A stretch of 53,309 nucleotides of DNA, from NCBI GenBank assembly GCA_002387205.1, contig DGLA01000011.1, positions 1-53,309 on the forward strand. The letters are read 5' to 3'. Source of the stretch: Stutzerimonas stutzeri. Its GTDB lineage: Bacteria; Pseudomonadota; Gammaproteobacteria; Pseudomonadales; Pseudomonadaceae. A program made the position numbers and the translations under genes. The notes beneath the pieces were generated by a model. That model saw nothing but the letters and a program-made list of their open reading frames with translations. It ran no database searches and was not told the origin of the DNA. Positions 1-7,758 of this stretch are shown piece by piece. The number at the start of each line of letters is the position of its first letter. Position 1 is the first letter of the stretch.

Positions 1-1103
1 GCCGTAGCGCGACTGCTGCGGCTGAACAGCCAGAGCAAGGCACCCGACAGGAACAACGCCGGCAGACTGGCCCCGATCTCGGGCCATAGGCGTGTCAGCA
101 GGTGATAGGTGATCGTCCCACAGGCCCAGGCCAGTAGGGTTTCCCAGCGCAGCGCAGCGGGTGCTGGCTGCAGGTGGCCGCGGCGCCTGAGCAGGAAATG
201 GTCCACCAGCACCACACCGAACAGCGGAGCGAAGACCGAGCCGATCAGCAGCAGGAAATTCTGGTATTCGGCGAGCGGCGCGAACCACGCGATCAGGGTG
301 CACAGCGCGCCGATCGCCAACGCAAGTTGCTCGACCTTGAGCGGCAGCACGATGCCGACCGAGACCGCGGCCGAATGGACATCGGCAAAGGCGTTTTCCG
401 ATTCATCGAGCAGGATCAGCAGCAGTGGAATGCCCAGTCCTGCGCCTGCCAGCGCCAGCAGCAGTGCGTTCACTTCGCCGCTCTCGGCAAAGGCCAGGGT
501 GTAGGCAACGCCGAGGCTCATCAGCCAGACATTGCCAAGGAAAAAACCAAGCACGGTGCCGCCGAATACACGACCGGCCGCTTTGCCGAACCGCGAGTAA
601 TCGGCAATCAGTGGCAGCCAGGACAACGGCATGGCGATGGCAATATCGAAGCCCAGGGCAAAGGGCAGCGAGCCGTCGCCCTGGCGCGCCCACAACGCCC
701 GAAGATCGGCTTTATCGAAGAGGTTCCAGGTCAGCCAGGCGCAAGCACCCAGCAGCAGCCAGATGCCCCACTTGCGCAGGATTTGCCGGACGAAGGTCAG
801 CGGGCCGGTGATTGCCAGCAGCGTGACGAGCGCGCCGAAGAAGAGTGTCCAGAGCGTCGGGCTGGTCAGCCAGCTTTGCTCGCCGAACGCGCGGACCGCC
901 AGCAGGCTGGCCGCGTCGCGCATGACGATAATTTCAAAGGCGCCCCAGCCCACCAGCTGCACCAGGTTGAGCAAGGCCGGCAGCACCGCGCCTCGGTCAC
1001 CCAGCGTGCGCTTCATGTTGGCCATCGAGGACAGGCCGGTATCGCTGCCGATCACCGCGACGGCGCCCAGCAACACCACGCCCAGGAGGCGAAATGCATC
1101 CAT
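1..1103 (-). CDS. cytX: NCS1-family transporter, CytX-like (putative hydroxymethylpyrimidine transporter), N-terminally short and 3' cut by window
   Basis: The minus-strand frame is open to the window edge and encodes a polytopic membrane protein. Stretches such as VIGSDTGLS, GWGAFEIIVMRDAASLL, PLSWLPLIADYSRFGK and LLDESENAF are typical of CytX, an NCS1 permease thought to take up thiamine-pyrimidine precursors. The ATG at 1103 has a good GGAG ribosome-binding site; an in-frame ATG at 1145 has none. Family members normally have about 50-60 more residues (TM1 and part of TM2) before the point where this protein begins, and the upstream frame does not encode them. The gene is therefore probably 5'-truncated and may be non-functional. 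The family call is firm; the truncation rests on my memory of family length. Confidence 0.72.
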   Translation of the reverse strand, partial: MDAFRLLGVVLLGAVAVIGSDTGLSSMANMKRTLGDRGAVLPALLNLVQLVGWGAFEIIVMRDAASLLAVRAFGEQSWLTSPTLWTLFFGALVTLLAITGPLTFVRQILRKWGIWLLLGACAWLTWNLFDKADLRALWARQGDGSLPFALGFDIAIAMPLSWLPLIADYSRFGKAAGRVFGGTVLGFFLGNVWLMSLGVAYTLAFAESGEVNALLLALAGAGLGIPLLLILLDESENAFADVHSAAVSVGIVLPLKVEQLALAIGALCTLIAWFAPLAEYQNFLLLIGSVFAPLFGVVLVDHFLLRRRGHLQPAPAALRWETLLAWACGTITYHLLTRLWPEIGASLPALFLSGALLWLFSRSSRAT

Positions 1104-1357
1104 GCCACTCCAAAGGGCAATGATTTCAGCAATGTCGATCAACATCGTGTCGGTACCGAGCCTAGCTAGTCGATGGAGCACTCTCGGTAGCAGCGCTGCT
1201 CAGTATGAGGCGGCTGTGTTCGGGAGAAATGCCGCTCGCGTCCTACCGTAACGCCGTATAAACACGACGCCGCGCTTATGTAGTAGCCAAGCGTCGCGGC
1301 CTCGTTCAGTTCGGCGACGCTTACTTTCGTGGGCAATCGGTGAGTCCGCATTCCCCA

Positions 1358-2077
1358 CTACTCCGGCACCTCCACACACACATGAATCGCATCATGCCGC
1401 CAATACTCCACGTCGCAGTCAATGATCCGCTCATGCTGGTCGCGGTTGAGCCGGGTGATGCGCAGGGCTGGGCTGCCGGGGGCGGTGCGCAGGGTTGTGG
1501 CGGCTTCGGGGTGTAGCGCGGTGGGGACCATGTCGAAGCGGACGCGGCCGTAATGGATGCCGTATTCGCTGGCATAGAGCTCGGTCAGCGAGCGGGTCAG
1601 GTCGAAGTCGAGGATGCCTGGGAAATAGCTGGGGTTTAGGTAGTGTTCGACGTAGAGCACCAGACGACCGTCGATGCGCCGGGCACGGCGGATCTGGACG
1701 ACGCCGGATAACGCCGGCAATCCCAGGCGCGCGCAGATGTCTGCCGCGGCGGGCACCAACCGCGCCGATAAAACTTCGGTCGCCGGAATCCGCCCTTGCT
1801 CGTTAACCATGGCGTGGAAATGGCTACGCACCAGTGGGTTGTAGGCGATCCGAGGCGGTGAGACGAACCAGCCGCGGCGATCCTCCCGGTAGATCAACCC
1901 CTGCGACTCGAGCTGGCCTAGCGCTTCTCGCAGCGTGATGCGCGTGGTGGCGAAGAGCTCGCTGAGCTTGCGTTCGGACGGCAGCTGCCCGCTGGGGGGC
2001 AGCAAACCATGGGCGATCTGCTCCTGCAACGATCGACAGATCACCGTAACCGCCCGAGGTGCCTCGTCGCGCATCAA
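1358..2077 (-). CDS. GntR/HutC-family transcriptional regulator with UTRA ligand domain
   Basis: This 239-residue protein has an N-terminal winged helix-turn-helix (about residues 10-75, with PSERKLSELF and RITLREALGQLESQGLI) followed by a UTRA effector domain (about 90-235, containing RARRIDGRLVLYVEHYLNP). UTRA regulators such as PhnR, NagR and DasR bind phosphorylated or amino-sugar-type ligands and usually repress neighbouring uptake operons. It is transcribed divergently from the ABC importer starting at 2424, so it most likely controls that operon and itself. Palindromes of the TGGTCTAGACCA type lie just upstream of both genes. The effector cannot be read from the sequence. Confidence 0.9.
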   Translation of the reverse strand: MMRDEAPRAVTVICRSLQEQIAHGLLPPSGQLPSERKLSELFATTRITLREALGQLESQGLIYREDRRGWFVSPPRIAYNPLVRSHFHAMVNEQGRIPATEVLSARLVPAAADICARLGLPALSGVVQIRRARRIDGRLVLYVEHYLNPSYFPGILDFDLTRSLTELYASEYGIHYGRVRFDMVPTALHPEAATTLRTAPGSPALRITRLNRDQHERIIDCDVEYWRHDAIHVCVEVPE

Positions 2078-2089
2078 TCTCTCCTCCGC

Positions 2090-2101
2090 TGGGCTAGTCC
2101 A
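2090..2101. promoter_or_regulatory. Candidate GntR/UTRA operator in the regulator's own leader
   Basis: TGGGCTAGTCCA is a near-perfect palindrome matching 10 of 12 bases of TGGTCTAGACCA, the operator type bound by HutC-subfamily regulators such as DasR/NagR. It lies 13 bases upstream of the regulator's start codon, beside its ribosome-binding site, which suggests autorepression. The regulator assignment is inferred. Confidence 0.5.
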
Positions 2102-2423
2102 GCACGAGATCGGAGCCTTTGCTCTCGTTACCTCGACCGTGAATACCCTTCAGATTAGGTAAGCCGAATGACCGCCGCGTGACATTGGCACAGAAAAAAC
2201 CGGACCCGCTGAGGCTGTTTCGAATCATCAAGCGCATCGGCGTATTTCGTCAGCCCACGCCAGGCAAGGCTCTCAGCCTGAGCTAGGCTTGCTACGGCAC
2301 TCCTGTCGCGGTGTCGTCCCAAGGGCGGCGGCGGAGACAACGACATCAATATGTCATTTGTACCCGCTAGATTGGCTCGAGATCTTGCTGATCTAGACCA
2401 ACGACCTGCGTAAGGAGCTTCTG
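2102..2423. promoter_or_regulatory. Divergent promoter region between regulator and ABC operon
   Basis: With the short leader at 2078-2101, this completes the 346-bp gap between the regulator and the importer. It must hold both divergent promoters. Apart from the two operator-like palindromes annotated separately, I see no convincing -35/-10 pair, Pho box or coding sequence. Confidence 0.5.
2389..2400. promoter_or_regulatory. Candidate GntR/UTRA operator upstream of the ABC operon
   Basis: TGATCTAGACCA matches 11 of 12 bases of the TGGTCTAGACCA palindrome. It lies 23 bases before the start codon of the substrate-binding protein gene, just ahead of its AAGGAG ribosome-binding site, where a bound repressor would block transcription. 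A related palindrome precedes the divergent regulator gene. Confidence 0.55.
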
Positions 2424-3482
2424 ATGAAACGACTGCTGCTGGCATCACTGCTGGGATCGGCGATCGCCCTGGCGACATCGGCGAACGCTGCACAAACGGA
2501 CCTGAAAGACCTTGAAGAGGCGGCGCGCGCGGAAGGTGAGGTCAACAGCGTCGGCATGCCGGACAGCTGGGCCAACTGGAAGGACACCTGGCAGGACCTG
2601 GAAAAGAAGTACGGTCTCAAGCACATGGACACCGACATGAGCTCGGCCCAGGAGATCGCCAAGTTCGCCGCTGAGAAAGACAACGCTACGGCCGACATCG
2701 GTGACGTCGGCGCCGCGTTCGGGCCCATCGCTGTTCAGCAGGGCGTGACGCAAGCCTACAAACCGAGCACCTGGGAGCAGATTCCCGACTGGGCGAAGGA
2801 CAAGGACGGCCATTGGATGTTGGCCTACACCGGCTCGATTGCCTTCATCGTTAACAAGCAGCTGGTCAAGGAGGTGCCGACGTCCTGGGCCGAGCTCAAG
2901 AACGGCGAGTACAAGGTCGCCATCGGTGACGTCAGCGCGGCCGCCCAGGCCGTCAACGGTGTGCTGGCGGCCGCCATCGCCAACGGCGGTGACGAGACGA
3001 ACATCCAGCCGGGCCTGGATTATTTTGCCGAGATCGCCAAGCAGGGTCGCCTGTCCCTGTCGAACCCGACGATCCAGACGCTGGAGCGCGGCGAAGTGGA
3101 AGTCGGTGTGGTGTGGGACTTCAATGGCCTGTCGTATCGCGACCAGATCGACCCTAGCCGTTTCGAAGTAGTGATCCCCTCGGATGGCTCGGTGATTTCA
3201 GGCTACACGACCATCATCAACAAGTGGGCCAAACACCCCAACGCCGCCAAGCTGGCCCGCGAGTACATTCTTTCCGATGCCGGGCAGATCAACCTGGCCA
3301 AGGGCAACGCCCGGCCGATTCGCGCCGAGCACCTGACCCTGCCGGCCGAGGTGCAGGCGAAACTGCTGCCGAACGAGCAGTACGCCAAGGTCAAGCCCAT
3401 CGAGAATGCCGATGCCTGGGAAGCCACTTCCAAGGCACTGCCGCAGCAGTGGCAGGAAAACGTGATCATCGAGATGGAATGA
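2424..3482 (+). CDS. Periplasmic substrate-binding protein of an ABC importer (COG1840-like)
   Basis: A 352-residue protein starting with a Sec signal peptide (MKRLLLASLLGSAIALATSANA, cleavage after residue 22). The body resembles the AfuA/2-aminoethylphosphonate/polyamine group of binding proteins (for example DIGDVGAAFGPIAV and GNARPIRAEHLTLP). It captures substrate in the periplasm for the two permeases and ATPase encoded downstream. A strong AAGGAG site precedes the ATG. It is first in the operon and is separated from the next gene by 67 bp containing a perfect inverted repeat, which could favour higher expression of this gene. Substrate unknown; the neighbouring phosphatases suggest an organophosphate or phosphonate. 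Confidence 0.88.
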   Translation: MKRLLLASLLGSAIALATSANAAQTDLKDLEEAARAEGEVNSVGMPDSWANWKDTWQDLEKKYGLKHMDTDMSSAQEIAKFAAEKDNATADIGDVGAAFGPIAVQQGVTQAYKPSTWEQIPDWAKDKDGHWMLAYTGSIAFIVNKQLVKEVPTSWAELKNGEYKVAIGDVSAAAQAVNGVLAAAIANGGDETNIQPGLDYFAEIAKQGRLSLSNPTIQTLERGEVEVGVVWDFNGLSYRDQIDPSRFEVVIPSDGSVISGYTTIINKWAKHPNAAKLAREYILSDAGQINLAKGNARPIRAEHLTLPAEVQAKLLPNEQYAKVKPIENADAWEATSKALPQQWQENVIIEME

Positions 3483-3492
3483 CGGCGTCGAG

Positions 3493-3522
3493 GCGTAGGG
3501 TGGGCTGATGCACACCCTACGC
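3493..3522. repeat. Perfect 10-bp inverted repeat between binding-protein and hydrolase genes
   Basis: GCGTAGGGTG and CACCCTACGC are exact complements around a 10-base loop. The hairpin has no U-tract, so it resembles an intergenic stability or attenuation hairpin, or a dispersed GTAGGGTG-type repeat, more than a classical terminator. It starts 10 bp after the binding-protein stop codon. Confidence 0.6.
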
Positions 3523-3549
3523 GCCCACTGCCTTCAACAGGAACGTCTC

Positions 3550-4353
3550 ATGCGCAAAGCCATCCTTGTGATCCTCGACGGCCTGAGCTATTCGGTGGCC
3601 GAGCATGCCATGGGGCACCTACATGCCTTGAGCAACGCGGGGCGTGGCGCCTTGTACCGCACGCAGTGCGAGCTACCGGCACTGTCCCGGCCGCTGTACG
3701 AGTGCATCCTCACCGGCGTGCCGCCCATCGAAAGCGGCGTTGTGCACAATGATGTGGTGCGCCTGTCCACCGAGCGCAGCGTTTTCCACTACGCCCGAGA
3801 GGCCGGGTTGAGCACAGCCGCCGCGGCTTACCATTGGGTCAGCGAGCTGTACAACCGCGCGCCGTTCCATGCAGCAAGCGACCGTCACAGCGAGACGCCC
3901 GACCTGCCGATTCAGCACGGGCATTTCTACTACGAAGACCACTACCCGGACTCGCACCTGTTCGCCGACGCTGAAAGCCTGCGGCTGCGGCATCGCCCCG
4001 ACTTTCTGCTTGTACACCCGATGAACATCGACGACGCCGGCCACAAGCACGGCCTGGATTCGTCTCAGTACCGCAACGCGGCGCGCCGCGCCGACGTCCT
4101 GCTAGCGGAATACCTGCAGCGTTGGCTGGATGACGACTACCAGGTTTTGATCACAGCCGACCACGGCATGAACGGCGATCGCTCCCATAACGGCCTGCTA
4201 CCGGAGGAACGAGAAGTGCCGCTGTTCGTGCTCGGCTCGGCGTTCAGCCTCGATCCGGCCGCACAACCAAAACAGACCGAGCTGTGCGGCACGCTGTGCG
4301 AATTGCTCGGCGTACCGCATGACAAACCGGCGTGTCGGGAGCTGCTGAAATGA
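3550..4353 (+). CDS. Alkaline-phosphatase-superfamily hydrolase (nucleotide pyrophosphatase/phosphodiesterase-like)
   Basis: This 267-residue protein carries the metal-binding pattern of the alkaline phosphatase superfamily: VILDGLS near the N-terminus, a candidate Ser nucleophile in ELPALSRPLY, then IDDAGHKHG, TADHGM and SHNG. The family includes phosphodiesterases and phosphonoacetate hydrolase. No signal peptide is visible, so it should act in the cytoplasm on imported substrate. The ATG at 3550 is preferred over an upstream ATG at 3508 because an AGGAAC site precedes it and MRKAILVILDG is a natural N-terminus. Its stop overlaps the next start (ATGA), showing coupling with the permease gene. 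The exact substrate is unknown. Confidence 0.82.
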   Translation: MRKAILVILDGLSYSVAEHAMGHLHALSNAGRGALYRTQCELPALSRPLYECILTGVPPIESGVVHNDVVRLSTERSVFHYAREAGLSTAAAAYHWVSELYNRAPFHAASDRHSETPDLPIQHGHFYYEDHYPDSHLFADAESLRLRHRPDFLLVHPMNIDDAGHKHGLDSSQYRNAARRADVLLAEYLQRWLDDDYQVLITADHGMNGDRSHNGLLPEEREVPLFVLGSAFSLDPAAQPKQTELCGTLCELLGVPHDKPACRELLK

Positions 4354-5261
4354 CCGCGCCGCTCGAAGACAATCTCAAGACCGCAGCCATCCGAGACGGT
4401 GCCAGCCCTACCGCGGCAAGCCGTCGCGCACCGCGCGGCAGATGGCTGGCGCTGCTCTGCCTGCTGCCGTTCGCCCTGTTCTTTTTCGCCTTTCAGATCG
4501 CCCCGCTCCTGTGGGTGACGGTCAGCAGCCTGAACACGCCCGAGGGCTGGAGACTGGCCAATTTCCAGAAGATCTTCGGCTCGAAGTTCTACCTGCAGGC
4601 CATCAAGCACAGCCTGCAGATCGCCTTCTGGTCGAGCCTGTTCGGCATCCTCATCGCGATTCTGGGTAGCTACTCGCTGCGCCAGGTCGACTCGAAGTTG
4701 CGCGACTTCGTCATGGCCTTTTCCAACATGACCAGCAACTTCGCCGGCGTGCCGCTGGCGTTCGCCTTTGTCATCCTGCTCGGCTTCAACGGCGCACTGA
4801 CGATCCTGCTCAAGCAGGCCGGGATCATCGAGGACTTCAACCTCTACTCCAAGACCGGCCTGATCGTGCTCTACACCTATTTCCAGATCCCGCTCGGCGT
4901 GCTGCTGCTCTACCCCGCCTTCGATGCGCTGCGCGAGGACTGGCGTGAGTCGGCCTCCTTGCTGGGTGCCGGGACCTGGAGCTATTGGCGCCATATCGGC
5001 CTGCCGGTCTTGACGCCGGCACTGCTCGGCACGTTCGTCATCCTGCTGGCCAATGCACTGGGGGCCTATGCCACCGTTTACTACCTCACCACGGGCAACT
5101 TCAACGTATTGCCGATTCGGATCGCGGCGATGATTTCCGGCGACATCTCGCTGGACCCGCACATGGCCAGCGCCCTAGCGATGGTGCTGGTGGGGCTGAT
5201 GGCGGTGATCACCCTGGCGCACCAGCTGCTGCTCAGGAGGAGCTACCATGCGAGCCGCTGA
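4350..5261 (+). CDS. ABC transporter permease (first subunit)
   Basis: A 303-residue inner-membrane protein of the binding-protein-dependent (MetI-like) permease fold, with about six transmembrane helices and a coupling-loop region DALREDWRESASLLGA followed by SYWRHIGLPVL. A short polar cytoplasmic N-terminus precedes TM1 (about residues 34-54). It overlaps the upstream hydrolase stop codon by 4 bp and overlaps the next permease start by 14 bp, so translation of the three is coupled. It pairs with the following permease to form the transmembrane pore. Confidence 0.88.
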   Translation: MTAPLEDNLKTAAIRDGASPTAASRRAPRGRWLALLCLLPFALFFFAFQIAPLLWVTVSSLNTPEGWRLANFQKIFGSKFYLQAIKHSLQIAFWSSLFGILIAILGSYSLRQVDSKLRDFVMAFSNMTSNFAGVPLAFAFVILLGFNGALTILLKQAGIIEDFNLYSKTGLIVLYTYFQIPLGVLLLYPAFDALREDWRESASLLGAGTWSYWRHIGLPVLTPALLGTFVILLANALGAYATVYYLTTGNFNVLPIRIAAMISGDISLDPHMASALAMVLVGLMAVITLAHQLLLRRSYHASR

Positions 5262-6048
5262 AGCCAGGCGCGGCGTGCTCTACCACCGCGTTGTGGTGTG
5301 GCTGCTGTTCTTCATCCTGCTGCTGCCATTGGCGGCGACCTTTCTCTACTCGATCTCCAGCAGCTGGTCGGCCACCATCCTGCCGGACGGGCTGACCTTC
5401 GACTGGTACCTGCAGCTCTGGAGCGAGGAGCGCTTCCTGCGCGCGTTCGCGCAATCGCTGCTGGTCTGCCTGGGTGCGCTGGCCCTGGCGGTTGTACTTA
5501 TCCTGCCGCTGTTGTTTGTCGTGCACTACCACTTCCCGAAACTCGACGGGCTGATGAACATCCTAATCCTGTTGCCCTTCGCCGTGCCGCCGGTGGTGTC
5601 CTCGGTCGGCCTGTTGCAGCTCTATGGTTCGGGCCCGTTGGCGATGGTCGGCACACCATGGATCCTCATTGGCGCCTACTTCACCATTGCGCTGCCATTC
5701 ATGTACCGCGCGATCAGCAACAACCTGCAGGCGATCAATCTGCGCGACCTGATGGATGCCGCCCACCTGCTCGGCGCCAGCACATGGAAGGCGGCGTTCC
5801 TCGTCGTGCTGCCGAACCTGCGCAAGGGGTTGATGGTGTCGCTGTTCCTGTCGTTTTCGTTTCTGTTCGGCGAGTTCGTCTTCGCCAACCTGCTGGTCGG
5901 TACCCGCTACGAAACCTTGCAGGTCTACCTGAGCAACATGAAAAACAGCAGCGGCCATTTCAACAGTGCGCTGGTGATTTCCTACTTCTTCTTCGTACTG
6001 GTGTTCACTTGGGCGGCGACCCGGTTGAATCGCGAACGCACGGCGTGA
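5248..6048 (+). CDS. ABC transporter permease (second subunit)
   Basis: A 266-residue MetI-like permease with about six transmembrane helices. The coupling-loop motif is in DLMDAAHLLGASTWKAAFLVVLPNL. An excellent AGGAGGAG site inside the end of the previous gene precedes its ATG. Together with the upstream permease it forms the heterodimeric channel of the importer, energised by the ATPase encoded next. The arrangement resembles PhnU/PhnV and PotB/PotC pairs. Confidence 0.88.
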   Translation: MRAAEARRGVLYHRVVVWLLFFILLLPLAATFLYSISSSWSATILPDGLTFDWYLQLWSEERFLRAFAQSLLVCLGALALAVVLILPLLFVVHYHFPKLDGLMNILILLPFAVPPVVSSVGLLQLYGSGPLAMVGTPWILIGAYFTIALPFMYRAISNNLQAINLRDLMDAAHLLGASTWKAAFLVVLPNLRKGLMVSLFLSFSFLFGEFVFANLLVGTRYETLQVYLSNMKNSSGHFNSALVISYFFFVLVFTWAATRLNRERTA

Positions 6049-6088
6049 CGCTGCTGACCGACGTGACCCTCCCAGACAGGAATTTCCC

Positions 6089-7090
6089 ATGAGTTACCTT
6101 TCCATTCGTGGCCTGCATAAAGCTTTTGGCGACACTCGGGTGTTCAGCGATATCGACTGCGAGATTGGCAAGGGCGAGCTGATCACGCTGCTTGGCCCCT
6201 CCGGCTGCGGCAAGTCCACCTTGCTGCGCTGTATCGCCGGGCTGACCGAGGTCGAAGGCGGGCAAATCCTGCTGGACGGCAAGGACCTGGTGCCAACCCC
6301 ACCGCAGAAACGCCAGATCGGCATGGTGTTTCAGAGCTATGCGCTGTTCCCCAACATGACGGTGGAACAGAACGTCTCCTTCGGCCTGCGCATGCAGAAG
6401 GTCGCAAAGGATGAAAGCGCGCGGCGGGTGGCCGAGGTGCTGGCGATGGTCGAGCTCGGTGAATTCGCCCGCCGCTACCCGAGCCAACTCTCCGGCGGCC
6501 AAAGCCAGCGTGTGGCCCTGGCGCGCTCGCTGGTCACGCGCCCGCGCCTGCTGTTGCTCGATGAACCTCTATCGGCTTTGGATGCGCGAATCCGCAAGCA
6601 TCTGCGTGAACAGATCCGCGCCATCCAGCAGGAGCTGGGGCTGACCACCATTTTCGTCACCCATGATCAGGAAGAAGCGCTGACCCTTTCCGATCGCATC
6701 CTGCTGATGAATGACGGATGCATCGTACAGAGTGCCGATGCTGAAACCCTCTACACCGCGCCGGTGAATGCCTTTGCCGCTGGCTTTATTGGTAACTACA
6801 ACCTGCTCAGCGCCGATATCGCCTCCCGATTGTTGCAACGCCCTGTTCATTCGAAAATGGCGATCAGACCGGAAGCCATTACGCTGGTGAACGCAGCCGT
6901 GAATGGAGATGAAATTGCTGCGGTCATCAAAGGCCATAGCCTGCTGGGCAACGTGATCCGCTACAGCGTGGTGGCGCGCGACGTCGAGCTGATGGTTGAC
7001 GTTCTCAATCGATCTGCCGCCGATCTCTATCCCCGCGGCCGCCAGGTAAGCCTTACCATCGACGCTTCGGCACTTCACGAGGTGGCTTGA
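6089..7090 (+). CDS. ABC transporter ATP-binding protein with C-terminal TOBE-like domain
   Basis: A 333-residue ATPase with Walker A GPSGCGKST (residues 36-44), Q-loop in VFQSYALFPNMTV, signature LSGGQSQRVALARSL, Walker B LLLLDEPLSALD and switch His in VTHDQEEA. The C-terminal 100 residues form the TOBE-type regulatory extension found in spermidine, iron and phosphonate importers. It powers the two permeases upstream. A GACAGGAA site precedes the ATG. Its stop overlaps the start of the downstream phosphatase gene by one base (TGATG), tying that enzyme to the transport system. Confidence 0.92.
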   Translation: MSYLSIRGLHKAFGDTRVFSDIDCEIGKGELITLLGPSGCGKSTLLRCIAGLTEVEGGQILLDGKDLVPTPPQKRQIGMVFQSYALFPNMTVEQNVSFGLRMQKVAKDESARRVAEVLAMVELGEFARRYPSQLSGGQSQRVALARSLVTRPRLLLLDEPLSALDARIRKHLREQIRAIQQELGLTTIFVTHDQEEALTLSDRILLMNDGCIVQSADAETLYTAPVNAFAAGFIGNYNLLSADIASRLLQRPVHSKMAIRPEAITLVNAAVNGDEIAAVIKGHSLLGNVIRYSVVARDVELMVDVLNRSAADLYPRGRQVSLTIDASALHEVA

Positions 7091-7743
7091 TGGCACTGGC
7101 AATTTTTGACCTGGACGAAACCTTGATCGACGGCGATTGCGCCAGCCTCTGGGCCCATGAAATGGCCAAGATCGGCTGGGTGGACGGCGAGTCCTTTTTG
7201 CGCAAGGACGCCGAGCTGATGGCCGAATACGCCTTCGGCACGTTGGCGATGGAGGATTACATGACCTTCAGCCTGGCGCCGCTGGTGGGCCGCACGGCCG
7301 AGGAAGTGGCTCATGTGGTCGAGCCCTTCGTTGAAGATGTGATCGAGCCGCTGATCTACAGCGACGCCATGCGTCAGGTCGCTCAGCACCGCATGGCAGG
7401 TGACCGCATCCTGGTGATCTCCGCTTCGGCAGCGTTTCTGGTCGAAGCAGTGGCCAGCCGACTCGGCATCGGGGATGTGCTGGCGATCCAGCTGGAGGAA
7501 CAGCACGGTTTCTACAGTGGCAACACCCGAGGCGTGCTCACCTACCGAGAAGGCAAGGTCACGCGGTTACGCGAGTGGGCTGAGGCCCAGGGAGAGTCGC
7601 TGGAGGGCGCGTCCTTCTACTCCGACTCGATCAATGACCTGCCACTGCTCGAGCAGGTGGCGCATCCGTTCGTGGTGAACCCTGACCCGCTGCTGCGCGA
7701 GCAAGCCGAGGCGAAGGGCTGGCCTCAACTGGCCTGGCGTTGA
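7090..7743 (+). CDS. HAD-IB family (SerB-like) phosphatase
   Basis: A 217-residue haloacid-dehalogenase phosphatase. Motif I is DLDETLIDGD (nucleophile D7, acid D9), motif II the Ser in VISASA, motif IV SDSINDLPLL; the insertion between I and II is the helical C1 cap of the subclass that contains phosphoserine phosphatase and phosphocholine/phosphoethanolamine phosphatases. It lacks a signal peptide. The ATG at 7090 is chosen over TTG at 7087 because GAGGTGG sits at proper spacing. As last gene of the importer operon it may release phosphate from a monoester made by the upstream AP-superfamily enzyme (inference). Confidence 0.85.
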   Translation: MALAIFDLDETLIDGDCASLWAHEMAKIGWVDGESFLRKDAELMAEYAFGTLAMEDYMTFSLAPLVGRTAEEVAHVVEPFVEDVIEPLIYSDAMRQVAQHRMAGDRILVISASAAFLVEAVASRLGIGDVLAIQLEEQHGFYSGNTRGVLTYREGKVTRLREWAEAQGESLEGASFYSDSINDLPLLEQVAHPFVVNPDPLLREQAEAKGWPQLAWR

Positions 7744-7758
7744 AGCAGGACGCCTGGA

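Noticed and set aside
174..1169. 331-codon rightward frame opposite the CytX-like gene
   Set aside because: Highly charged, Gln/Arg-rich product arising from the reverse of hydrophobic membrane codons.
1166..1351. 61-codon leftward frame between the CytX-like gene and the regulator
   Set aside because: No membrane segment that could be the missing CytX N-terminus, no ribosome-binding site, no family resemblance.
1104..1357. TPP riboswitch upstream of the CytX-like gene
   Set aside because: I looked for the CTGAGA and ACCTGATCTGGRTAAT-like THI-box parts on the minus strand and found none.
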